This document shows positions 18,392 through 26,702 of a stretch of DNA of 39,184 bases, piece after piece. The notes under the pieces were generated by a model. The model was given only the letters and a program-made list of their open reading frames with translations. It made no database searches and was not told the origin of the DNA. The position numbers and the translations under genes were made by a program. This stretch comes from Dehalococcoidia bacterium (lineage in GTDB: Bacteria; Chloroflexota; Dehalococcoidia; Lucifugimonadales; GCA-2717565): NCBI GenBank assembly GCA_009692865.1, contig SHYH01000010.1, positions 1 through 39,184 on the forward strand, written 5' to 3'. Position 1 is the stretch's first letter, and each line of letters opens with the position of its first letter.

Positions 18392-19921
18392 ATGGCAGGA
18401 AAGGTGTACCTGGTGGGCGCCGGGCCTGGCGACCCCGAGCTCCTGACCCTCAAAGGGCTGCGGTGCCTTCAAGGGGCCGACGTCGTTGTCTACGATCGCC
18501 TGGTGGACCCCCGCATCCTGCGGCACGCCGTTGAAGGCGCCCAGCTCATCGACGTGGGCAAGGCCCGAGGGGAGCGCCGCATGTCCCAGGAGGATATCAA
18601 CGCCCTCCTGGTGGAGCTGGCCGCCCAGGGCAAGCAGGTGGTGCGTCTGAAGGGGGGCGACCCCTTTGTCTTTGGGCGCGGAGGCGAGGAGGCCATGGTC
18701 TTGGCCCGGGCGGGCGTCCCCTTCGAGGTGGTGCCCGGCGTTACGTCGGCCATCGCCGTGCCGGCCTATGCGGGCATTCCCCTGACGTACCGGCAGGTTG
18801 CCTCCTCGTTTATTGTCGTGAGCGGCTCGGAGGACCCTGGCAAGGAGGAGACCTTCGTGGACTGGGAGCACCTGGCCTCCAGTCGCGGCACCCTGGTCGT
18901 CCTCATGGGGTGGGAGGCCTTGCCCGGCATCGTGGAGGTTCTCCTAGCCAAGGGGCGCAGCCCTGGAACGCCTGTGGCCCTCATCCGCTGGGGGACCGAG
19001 CCCTACCAGCAGACGGTCACCGGCACCCTGGCGACCATCCTGGAGCAGGGGCGCGACGTAGGCCTCGCTCCCCCGGTGATCGCGGTCATTGGAGAGGTGG
19101 TCTCCCTGCGGGATCACCTCCGCTGGTTTGACAACCGCCCCCTCTTCGGCAAGCGGGTCCTGGTGACACGCTCACGCGTCCAGGCCAGCGCCTTGTCTCG
19201 CCTGCTGGAGCAGGAGGGGGCCCTGCCGGTAGAGCTTCCCACCATCGAGGCCCTGTCTTCGGAGAGCTTCACCGCCCTGGATGGAGCCCTGGAGCGTCTG
19301 GCTGACTACCAGTGGGTGGTGTTCACCAGCGTCAACGGCGTGCGGTTCTTCTTTGAGCGTCTCCGACACCTGGGAAAGGACGCCCATGCGCTGGCATCGG
19401 TGCAGGTGGCGGCCATCGGCCCTGCCACGGCCCATGCGCTGGAGGCCGAGACGGTCCGGCCGGACCTGGCGCCCAAGGAGTACCTCTCGTCGAAGATCGT
19501 GGAGGCCTTCCAGGGCATCGACCTGCAAGGTCGCCGTGTGCTTCTGTCCCGGGCCGACCTGGCCGGTCGTGACTTGCCCCAGGGGTTGCGCGATAGAGGG
19601 GCGTTGGTGGACGATATACCCGTCTACCGCACCCTCACGCCCGAGGAGAGCCGGCAGGCCGTGCACACTCTCTCTGATGGGCCCAAGGTGGACATCGTCA
19701 CCTTCACCAGCTCCTCCACGGTCCGCAACCTGCTTGCCCTTCTGGACGGAGACAAGCGTCTCTTGGAGGGCGCCTGCATCGCCTGCATCGGGCCCGTCAC
19801 CGCCGAGACTGCCCAAGAGCTTGGGCTCCGGGTGGACGTGGTAGCCCGGGAGCACACCATCCCAGGGTTGGTTGCTGCGTTGAAGGAGCACTTCGCCCGC
19901 TCCTCTGACGCTGTCCTTTAG
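18392..19921 (+). CDS. Uroporphyrinogen-III C-methyltransferase / uroporphyrinogen-III synthase fusion (CobA-HemD)
   Basis: SUMT motifs VYLVGAGPGDPELLTLKG, RLKGGDPFVFGRGGEE, VPGVTSA followed by HemD domain (VFTSVNGVRFFF, TFTSSSTVRNLL). Confidence 0.95.
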   Translation: MAGKVYLVGAGPGDPELLTLKGLRCLQGADVVVYDRLVDPRILRHAVEGAQLIDVGKARGERRMSQEDINALLVELAAQGKQVVRLKGGDPFVFGRGGEEAMVLARAGVPFEVVPGVTSAIAVPAYAGIPLTYRQVASSFIVVSGSEDPGKEETFVDWEHLASSRGTLVVLMGWEALPGIVEVLLAKGRSPGTPVALIRWGTEPYQQTVTGTLATILEQGRDVGLAPPVIAVIGEVVSLRDHLRWFDNRPLFGKRVLVTRSRVQASALSRLLEQEGALPVELPTIEALSSESFTALDGALERLADYQWVVFTSVNGVRFFFERLRHLGKDAHALASVQVAAIGPATAHALEAETVRPDLAPKEYLSSKIVEAFQGIDLQGRRVLLSRADLAGRDLPQGLRDRGALVDDIPVYRTLTPEESRQAVHTLSDGPKVDIVTFTSSSTVRNLLALLDGDKRLLEGACIACIGPVTAETAQELGLRVDVVAREHTIPGLVAALKEHFARSSDAVL

Positions 19922-19981
19922 CCCCAACACACCGGAGCAGGTTGAGCAAAGCATTGAGTTCTGTAGATTCTTTCGGAGAGG

Positions 19982-20019
19982 TATGGGGAACCCTTTCTTG
20001 CAAGAAAGGGTTCCCCATA
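19982..20019. repeat. 38-bp perfect palindrome TATGGGGAACCCTTTCTTG/CAAGAAAGGGTTCCCCATA
   Basis: Arms are exact reverse complements without loop; between cobA-hemD and hemB. Confidence 0.92.
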
Positions 20020-20076
20020 AGCCCTTCCCTAAGAACTCTCACCCCTTGCTTAGACTGCGCTTAGAGGAGAGCCATC

Positions 20077-21063
20077 ATGTCCGTGTTCCCTGACCTCCGC
20101 CTGCGCCGCCTGCGGAAGACCGAGCCCCTGCGCCGCTTGGTGCAGGAGACCTACCTGTCGGTGGGCGACTTCATCTGTCCCGTCTTTGTCACCCACGGGA
20201 GGAATGTGCGACAGGAGATTCCCCCCATGCCCGGCTTCGAGCAGCTCTCCCTGGACCATCTGGCCCGAGAGGTGACGGAGATCGCAGGGCTGGGCATCCC
20301 TGCCGTCCTCCTCTTTGGCCTCCCGGAGGCCAAAGACCCTCAGGGTTCCGGCGCCTACGCTGGCAAGGGCATCGTCCAGGAGGCCGTCCGCCTCATCAAG
20401 CGTGAGACGCCCCACCTGGTGGTCATCACCGATGTCTGCCTCTGCGAGTACACCGACCACGCCCACTGTGGGGTGCTCTTAGACAACGGGGTGGTGGACA
20501 ACGACCGCAGCGTGGAGCTTCTGGCCCGCACGGCTCTCTCCCACGCGGAGGCGGGCGCCGATGTGGTGGCTCCTTCGGCCATGATGGACGGCCAGGTGGC
20601 CGCCGTCCGTGAGGCCCTGGACGAGGCTGGCCTGGATGACACGCCCATCCTGGCCTACGCCGCCAAGTACGCCTCTGGGTTCTACGGCCCCTTCCGCGTG
20701 GCGGCCGAGTCGTCCCCCCAGACGGGCGACCGCCGGGGCTACCAGATGGACCCCGCCAACGTGCGGGAGGCCCTGCGGGAGATCGAGCTGGACATCCAGG
20801 AGGGGGCCGACATGGTGATGGTCAAGCCCGCCCTGGCCTACCTGGACGTCATCGCCCGCGCCCGCCAGGAGTTCGACGAGCCCCTGGCCGCCTACAACGT
20901 TAGCGGCGAGTATGCTATGGTGAAGGCTGCCGAGCGCCTGGGGTGGCTGGACGGACGTCGTGCCACCCTGGAGATCCTCACGGCCATCAAACGCGCGGGC
21001 GCCGACCTGATCATCACCTACCACGCCAAAGAGGCGGCGCGATGGCTACGGGGAGAGGGGTAG
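20077..21063 (+). CDS. hemB: Delta-aminolevulinic acid dehydratase (porphobilinogen synthase)
   Basis: [14 protein letters not shown] zinc-ligand region, [18 protein letters not shown]. Confidence 0.97.
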   Translation: MSVFPDLRLRRLRKTEPLRRLVQETYLSVGDFICPVFVTHGRNVRQEIPPMPGFEQLSLDHLAREVTEIAGLGIPAVLLFGLPEAKDPQGSGAYAGKGIVQEAVRLIKRETPHLVVITDVCLCEYTDHAHCGVLLDNGVVDNDRSVELLARTALSHAEAGADVVAPSAMMDGQVAAVREALDEAGLDDTPILAYAAKYASGFYGPFRVAAESSPQTGDRRGYQMDPANVREALREIELDIQEGADMVMVKPALAYLDVIARARQEFDEPLAAYNVSGEYAMVKAAERLGWLDGRRATLEILTAIKRAGADLIITYHAKEAARWLRGEG

Positions 21064-21066
21064 AGA

Positions 21067-21444
21067 TTGGGGGTCTTTCGATACCCTCTGGAGGTTCTCA
21101 ATAGCGATGGGACCCGGGTGGAGCGCCTGGAGGCCTGGGTGGATTCAGGTGCGTCGTACACGTGGGTCCCCGGGTCACTCTTCCACCGCTTGGGCCACGT
21201 CTCGGTTGTACGAAGGCAATTCAAGTTGGCCGACGGATGCGTTGTGGAACGTGACATGGCGCAGGCGCCCGTGCGCTTCGAAGGTCAGCAACTGATGACC
21301 TTGTGTGTGTTTGGGGACGAGGGGTCCGAGCCCCTTTTGGGGGTGGTCACTGTGGAGGAGTTTGCCCTGGGTATAGACCCCGTGAACCGCAGGCTGGTCC
21401 CAATGATCTCCATGATGTTGATGACTTCTCACGTACACTCTTGA
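21067..21444 (+). CDS. Retropepsin-like (clan AA) aspartic protease, single domain
   Basis: VDSGASYTWVPGSLFHRLG active-site motif and LLGVVTVEEFALGIDPVNRRLVP; starts 3 nt after hemB stop. Confidence 0.75.
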   Translation: MGVFRYPLEVLNSDGTRVERLEAWVDSGASYTWVPGSLFHRLGHVSVVRRQFKLADGCVVERDMAQAPVRFEGQQLMTLCVFGDEGSEPLLGVVTVEEFALGIDPVNRRLVPMISMMLMTSHVHS

Positions 21445-21459
21445 AAAGAGGAGGCACCC

Positions 21460-21642
21460 ATGACTCAACGTGTGACCGGCATCGCCATCCAGCAGACCGT
21501 GGTCCGCGCCATCGAGCAGGCCACGGTCAATAGCGGCGGCCCGCGCCTTGTCCCCTTCACTGCCGCCGAGCTCCGGTTCATCCAGGAGGTGGTGACTCAG
21601 ACCCTCCAGGAGGTCCTGGGGCCGCGACGCTTTCGGCCCTAG
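21460..21642 (+). CDS. Small conserved-looking protein of unknown function, 60 aa
   Basis: ATG with GAGGAGG 5' of it, 15 bp after the preceding gene, same strand. Confidence 0.6.
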   Translation: MTQRVTGIAIQQTVVRAIEQATVNSGGPRLVPFTAAELRFIQEVVTQTLQEVLGPRRFRP

Positions 21643-21681
21643 GCAGCCGGTGGAGGGGTGTTGCACGCTGCGCCCTTTGTT

Positions 21682-21732
21682 CACCCCCGCCTGAAGGAGG
21701 GGGCATCGTGCCGCCCCCTTCAGGCGGGGGTG
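21682..21732. repeat. Inverted repeat CACCCCCGCCTGAAGG ... CCTTCAGGCGGGGGTG
   Basis: 16-bp perfect arms, 19-nt loop, 36 bp upstream of hemL. Confidence 0.85.
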
Positions 21733-21768
21733 GTGGAGCCAATTCTGGGATAGATACATAGATATCGC

Positions 21769-23073
21769 ATGAACACCGCCAAATCGGCGCGTCTCTACCA
21801 GGAGGCGCAAGCCCAAATCCCGGGTGGGGTCAACAGCCCGGCCCGCTCCTTCAAGGGCGTGGGCATGGACTACCCCCTTTTCATTCGCCGGGGCCAGGGC
21901 GCCCATATCTGGGACGCCGACGGCAACGAGTATGTGGACTTCGTGGGCTCCTGGGGACCCCTCATCCTGGGCCACGCCCACCCTCGGGTGGTGGAGGCCC
22001 TCCAAAAGGCCATTCGGGACGGCACCAGCTTCGGTGCCCCCACGGAGCTGGAGGTGGAGCTGGCCCACCTCGTCCGCCAGGCCTTCCCTTCCATGGAGAT
22101 GGTGCGCCTGGTGAGCTCAGGGACCGAAGCCACCATGAGCGCCGTCCGCCTGGCCCGGGCCTTCACGGGCCGCACCAAGCTCGTCAAGTTCGCGGGGTGC
22201 TACCACGGCCACGCCGACGCCCTGCTGGTGCGGGCGGGATCGGGCCTGGCCACCCACGGCATTCCCACCAGCGCCGGAGTGCCCGACGCCTACGTTCAGG
22301 AGACCCTGGTGGCCGAGTACAACGACCTGGCGTCGGTGGAGCGCCTGTTTGAGTCCTATCCGAAGGCCATCGCGGGGGTCATCGTGGAGCCCGTGGCGGG
22401 CAACATGGGTGTGGTCCCTCCCAAGCCAGGCTTTCTTGAGGGGCTGCACCGCCTCACCCAGGAGCACGGCGCCCTCCTGGTCCTGGACGAGGTGATCACC
22501 GGCTTTCGCATCGCCTATGGAGGCGCCCAGGAGCGGTACGGCGTCCACGCGGATATCACCTGTCTTGGCAAGGTTATCGGCGGCGGGCTGCCTGTGGGCG
22601 CCTACGGCGGCTCCCGCGAAATCATGGCCCAGGTGGCTCCCCTGGGGCCGATGTACCAGGCGGGAACCCTTTCGGGCAACCCCCTGGCCGTCACGGCGGG
22701 CATTGAGACCCTCAAGGCCCTCCAGGCGCCCGGCGTGTACGATGCCCTGGAGGAGAAGGGGGCGCGGGTAGAGGTGGGCCTGACTGCCGCCGCCCGGGAG
22801 GCGGCAGTGCCCCTCATCGTCAACCGCGTGGGCTCCATGCTCACCGCCTTCTTCCACCCGGGCCCTGTGCAGACCTGGGAGGAGGTCAACACATCGGACA
22901 GGGAGCAGTACGCTCGCTTTTTCCGGAGCATGCTGAGGCAGGGAATGTACCTGGCGCCTTCCCAGTTTGAGGCTGCCTTCCTCTCCCTGGCCCACTCCCC
23001 GGAGGATCTCGAGAGGGCAATCCAAGCAGCCAAGCTTGCCCTACGCGACGTCGCGCAAAGGGCCCAGTCGTAA
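21769..23073 (+). CDS. hemL: Glutamate-1-semialdehyde 2,1-aminomutase
   Basis: [52 protein letters not shown]. Confidence 0.97.
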   Translation: MNTAKSARLYQEAQAQIPGGVNSPARSFKGVGMDYPLFIRRGQGAHIWDADGNEYVDFVGSWGPLILGHAHPRVVEALQKAIRDGTSFGAPTELEVELAHLVRQAFPSMEMVRLVSSGTEATMSAVRLARAFTGRTKLVKFAGCYHGHADALLVRAGSGLATHGIPTSAGVPDAYVQETLVAEYNDLASVERLFESYPKAIAGVIVEPVAGNMGVVPPKPGFLEGLHRLTQEHGALLVLDEVITGFRIAYGGAQERYGVHADITCLGKVIGGGLPVGAYGGSREIMAQVAPLGPMYQAGTLSGNPLAVTAGIETLKALQAPGVYDALEEKGARVEVGLTAAAREAAVPLIVNRVGSMLTAFFHPGPVQTWEEVNTSDREQYARFFRSMLRQGMYLAPSQFEAAFLSLAHSPEDLERAIQAAKLALRDVAQRAQS

Positions 23074-23105
23074 AAGGCTTCCCAAAACCACCTTAGGACA
23101 ACAAC

Positions 23106-23669
23106 ATGAACGATGTCTGGTTCGCGATTCTGTGGAGCCTGGGTGCGTATCTAGTGGGCTCCCTTTCCTTCGGCGACCTGGTGGCTCGTGTTGCGGGCGT
23201 GAAGATTCGCACGGTGGGCACGGGCAATCCGGGCGCCGCCAATGTCTGGCGTGAAATCGGCCCGCGCTACGGCATCGCTGTCATGGTCCTGGACGTCGTC
23301 AAGGGGGCTCTCGTCACCCTGCCCCTCTACTTCCTGGACGTGCCCTTGTGGACCAAGGGGCTGGCAACGGGGGCGGCGCTCCTGGGCCACTTCTTCCCGG
23401 TCTTTTGGCGATTCCGTGGTGGCACGGGGATGGCCGCCGGGATGGGGGCCGCTACGGGGTTCCTGCCCCTGGGCTCCCTGGTGGGGCTTGTTAGTGGGGT
23501 CGCCATCCTGGGGATCACCCGGAACACCGGCTACTCGGGAGGAGCGTACTTTGTGGCCATGGTTGTCGCTGGGGCCCTGCTCGACCGCTCTCTCCCTGGC
23601 GCCATCGCCGTGATGCTGATTGGTGTGGCTATTCGGCTCCGCTCCTTGGTCCAGTACCGTCGTCGCTAG
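23106..23669 (+). CDS. plsY: Glycerol-3-phosphate acyltransferase
   Basis: GSLSFGDLVARVAGVKIRTVGTGNPGAANVWR, GHFFPVFWRFRGGTGMA. Confidence 0.9.
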   Translation: MNDVWFAILWSLGAYLVGSLSFGDLVARVAGVKIRTVGTGNPGAANVWREIGPRYGIAVMVLDVVKGALVTLPLYFLDVPLWTKGLATGAALLGHFFPVFWRFRGGTGMAAGMGAATGFLPLGSLVGLVSGVAILGITRNTGYSGGAYFVAMVVAGALLDRSLPGAIAVMLIGVAIRLRSLVQYRRR

Positions 23670-23674
23670 AGGGC

Positions 23675-25096
23675 TTATCCCGCCAGGCGGGACGCCCTTT
23701 GCGCCAGGGTCTCCCGGACCCGCGCGATGTCCCTCGGAATTTTCCGGCTGGCTATGTAGTAGCACAGACCTGTGGGAATGAAGAACAGCTGGAAAAGGGC
23801 CAGCCCCCAGGCGTAGTTCCAGGGCGGCGTTACCGAGGAACTCAGGGTCGCGAAGGTCACGCCCGCCAGCCCGTTGCCCACTGCCCTTCCCATTCCCAGG
23901 ACCATCGTCCCCATGCCGAAGACCGACCCACGGTGTTCGGGCAGATTCACGTCGTTGATCAGGGCGAACCAGTTGGGGGAGGCTAGCGAGGTGAAGGCCA
24001 GGGCGGTGAGGGCAACTACAAAGGACAGGACCACCCACGGGTTGGTGAACAGGCTCATCAACACGCCGCCTACGACTCCTGGGGCGCCCTTCTCCTCGAC
24101 AAAGGCCAGCCCGGAGAGTGGCAGAAAGAATAGGGCCAAATAAAACGGAATACCCCCCCAGATCCCGATGGCGCTGATCAGGGCGCGTCCGCGGAGGTCA
24201 CGGCTCTGCCAACGGTCTCCCAGGTAGCCCCCGAGGATGGAGAAGCCGCCGCCGATGCTGAAAACAATGGCAAACAGACTTCCCACCACGGTCGCCGTCT
24301 CCAGGCTGTACCCCTCGCCTTGGGTCTTGGCGGCGAAGAGCCTGGGCAGCCAGATCAATGACCCATAGGCCAGTTGTGCGGTGAAGGTCTGGGCGATGAG
24401 CCACAGGTTGGCCCCTCTCGTGGCCAGGCGGACCACATCGCCCAATCGGACCTTGTAGTCGTAGTGTGCGCCTCCCTCAATGGCCTTCCGCAGTTCCGGC
24501 TCCATCCGACCCCGCTCGGGCTCGTAGGAGGGCAGGTACAACACGGAGAACAGGAACCCTGCCCCTGCCACCAGGAAGAAGGGCAGACGCCAGTTGTTTG
24601 CGCCCAGGAGCCCCGCCAGCAACACCCCTACTCCCAACCCGATCCCCTGGGTGAGGCCCCACAGGCTCATGATCAGCCCTCGCCTCGTCGGTGATATGAA
24701 GTCTCCCACGAGGCTGAACCCCAACGAGGCGACGCAGCCTAGGCCCACGGCAGACAACACCTGAAAGAGCAGAAACTGGGCGTAGTTCTGCGATAGACCG
24801 GTCAGGAGGGTCATCGTGCTCCACAGGACGGAGCCATAGAGGAGCAGCCGCTTCCGCCCGTTCCGATCGCCCCAGTACCCCCATCCCGCCGACGCAAGCC
24901 CAACGATCAGGATGGTCAGGGCCGTGACGAACCCGATGGAAAGCTCCTGTACGGAGAGCCCACGAGCGATGACCGGGTAGAGCGGGGGCAGCAGGCCGAT
25001 GGCGGCGTTGTCCAGGGACGTCAGAACGATAAAAACGGCGACGGTGCAGAGGATGTGGTTGCGCCTACCCCACCAGGTTGGCCTAGACCTAAGCAT
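23675..25096 (-). CDS. MFS transporter
   Basis: 12-TM MFS; GYWGDRNGRKRLLLYGSVLWS; GGYLGDRW. Confidence 0.88.
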   Translation of the reverse strand: MLRSRPTWWGRRNHILCTVAVFIVLTSLDNAAIGLLPPLYPVIARGLSVQELSIGFVTALTILIVGLASAGWGYWGDRNGRKRLLLYGSVLWSTMTLLTGLSQNYAQFLLFQVLSAVGLGCVASLGFSLVGDFISPTRRGLIMSLWGLTQGIGLGVGVLLAGLLGANNWRLPFFLVAGAGFLFSVLYLPSYEPERGRMEPELRKAIEGGAHYDYKVRLGDVVRLATRGANLWLIAQTFTAQLAYGSLIWLPRLFAAKTQGEGYSLETATVVGSLFAIVFSIGGGFSILGGYLGDRWQSRDLRGRALISAIGIWGGIPFYLALFFLPLSGLAFVEEKGAPGVVGGVLMSLFTNPWVVLSFVVALTALAFTSLASPNWFALINDVNLPEHRGSVFGMGTMVLGMGRAVGNGLAGVTFATLSSSVTPPWNYAWGLALFQLFFIPTGLCYYIASRKIPRDIARVRETLAQRASRLAG

Positions 25097-25122
25097 GGCT
25101 CTGGGGCACCTCAAGAGGCAAT

Positions 25123-25150
25123 GTGGGAGCAGGGCGTGCCCTGCTCCCAC
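25123..25150. repeat. 28-bp inverted repeat GTGGGAGCAGGGC-GT-GCCCTGCTCCCAC
   Basis: Perfect 13-bp arms; core GCAGGGCGTGCCCTGC recurs at 26444-26459 and partly at 12385 and 9600. Confidence 0.88.
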
Positions 25151-25224
25151 CCTACGGTACGTAGATGTAGGCCTGCGGCGATTTTTGGGTGCGAAGGGTT
25201 TTCTTCTAGCGACCTGCAGTCAAC

Positions 25225-25252
25225 GTAGGGCCGAAGCATGCTTCGGCCCTAC
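25225..25252. repeat. 28-bp perfect palindrome GTAGGGCCGAAGCATGCTTCGGCCCTAC
   Basis: Exact self-complementarity; preceded by GTCAACGTAGGG, also found at 376-387. Confidence 0.9.
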
Positions 25253-25300
25253 TGCTCTTGGCGTAAAGCTGGCGTGGGCAAGAGGAGCTCCTGGTAGGCC

Positions 25301-25430
25301 GCTGAAAAGGGGAGTGCAGAGGGGCGCCGCCCCTCTGCCGGGGGTCTGGGGGTGCCCCCCAGATATAACTTCCACCCTCTTCCTGGCAGGCAGGGGGAAA
25401 GGGGGATGGTTGAAACGGTTTTTCATCAGC
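25301..25430. repeat. Intergenic MITE-like palindromic repeat, copy C (most complete)
   Basis: Begins GCTGAAAA, ends TTTTTCATCAGC (imperfect terminal inverted repeat); internal hairpins CAGAGGGGCGCCGCCCCTCTG and TCTGGGGGTGCCCCCCAGA. Confidence 0.8.
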
Positions 25431-25433
25431 CCC

Positions 25434-26438
25434 CTAGGCGATGAGTTGCCTCACCCACACGTCCGCTACCAGCCCCAGGAAGGTAAGCCCTAGGAAAGGA
25501 TAGGCCGAGACCCGGAACAGCTTGAAAGATGCGGCGGCGTTGTTCTCTCGCAAAATCCGGTAGCAGCCGTACACCATCAAGGGGCCTACCGCGTTGGCCA
25601 CCAGAAAGTAGACCCAGCCGAAGCCACCTAAGGCCCATAGAGCCAGGGAGGCCGCATACATGAATGCCGAGAGGCCAAGAGAGATCTGGGAGGTGAGGCG
25701 AACGCTCTTGTCCAGGGGGAAGATGTTCACCCCAGCCTGAAGATAGTCCTCCCGGTAGGCGATCATCAGGTTCCACACGTGGACTGGGACCCAGACCAGG
25801 ATAATGACGGTGATGAGCACAACGGTGGCGTCCACTCTTGGGGTCATGGCGAACCAGCCCACTAGAATGGGGCCGGTGCTGGAGACGGAGCCCAGGAAGT
25901 GGGTCACCCAGGTCTTGCGACCCACCACGGCAGCCGTCACTCCTACCAGGCCCGCCGCAAAGGCATAGGGATGGAGGGCCAAGGCGATAGCCAGGGCCGC
26001 GATCACCAGCAGAAGGGACCAGGCCAGGGCCTGGGGGGGTGTGATCAACCCGGACGGCAGCACCCGTCGGCGGGTCCGCTTCATCTGGATGTCTATATGA
26101 CGGTCCAGGTAGTTGGTCAGGCCGTTGGCGCCACCGCTGCCAATCAGGATGGTGGTGAGGGCCAGCAGGAACCGTCCCCAGGGTGGCGCCCCCTGGCTCG
26201 CCACCAGGATGGTGCAGCCGCCGATGAGGGTGAGAAGCGCTGTCTCGCGGGGCTTCAGGACCCTGATGTAGCACACCAGGGGGTGCTCCTTCCAGGTGGG
26301 ACGGGACACAACGGAAGGCGCCTGTGTTAGAGCAGGGTTGCTGCGGGTCGCGCCACTGGAAGAGATTCCTGCCACCTGTTGAATCCTCCGGTACGAGTCT
26401 ACTCTTTGGGCCTGGACGCCAACAATGCTCTTGCCCAA
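25434..26438 (-). CDS. ctaB: Protoheme IX farnesyltransferase (heme O synthase, CtaB/COX10)
   Basis: UbiA-family NGLTNYLDRHIDIQMKRTRRRVLPSG and about 9 TMs. Confidence 0.95.
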   Translation of the reverse strand: MGKSIVGVQAQRVDSYRRIQQVAGISSSGATRSNPALTQAPSVVSRPTWKEHPLVCYIRVLKPRETALLTLIGGCTILVASQGAPPWGRFLLALTTILIGSGGANGLTNYLDRHIDIQMKRTRRRVLPSGLITPPQALAWSLLLVIAALAIALALHPYAFAAGLVGVTAAVVGRKTWVTHFLGSVSSTGPILVGWFAMTPRVDATVVLITVIILVWVPVHVWNLMIAYREDYLQAGVNIFPLDKSVRLTSQISLGLSAFMYAASLALWALGGFGWVYFLVANAVGPLMVYGCYRILRENNAAASFKLFRVSAYPFLGLTFLGLVADVWVRQLIA

Positions 26439-26488
26439 CGCGGGCAGGGCGTGCCCTGCTCTCTACCTCAGGCTGGGGCAGCGCACCC

Positions 26489-26590
26489 TTAGTAGGCGGA
26501 CTTTAGGGCCAAGACGGCGAGGATCATGACCCCCAGCAGCACGAACCCCGATATGATGGACCACATGATGGAGTTCAGCGGGTTCTTCAT
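26489..26590 (-). CDS. Single-TM microprotein, 33 aa: MKNPLNSIMWSIISGFVLLGVMILAVLALKSAY
   Basis: Translated by hand from the minus strand (below ORF-track cutoff); GAGGAG 8-9 nt 5' of the ATG; same strand between Urate_ox_N-like gene and ctaB. Confidence 0.65.
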   Translation of the reverse strand: MKNPLNSIMWSIISGFVLLGVMILAVLALKSAY

Positions 26591-26702
26591 TCAGACGTCT
26601 CCTCGTGAAAAGGTGGCAATGGCTATGGCTGCGCCAGCTGTGCCTCGTTCCCCGGCGCAGCCTTCAAAGGCCTCGCGGGGGATGCTCTACGTCCTGGAAA
26701 CA

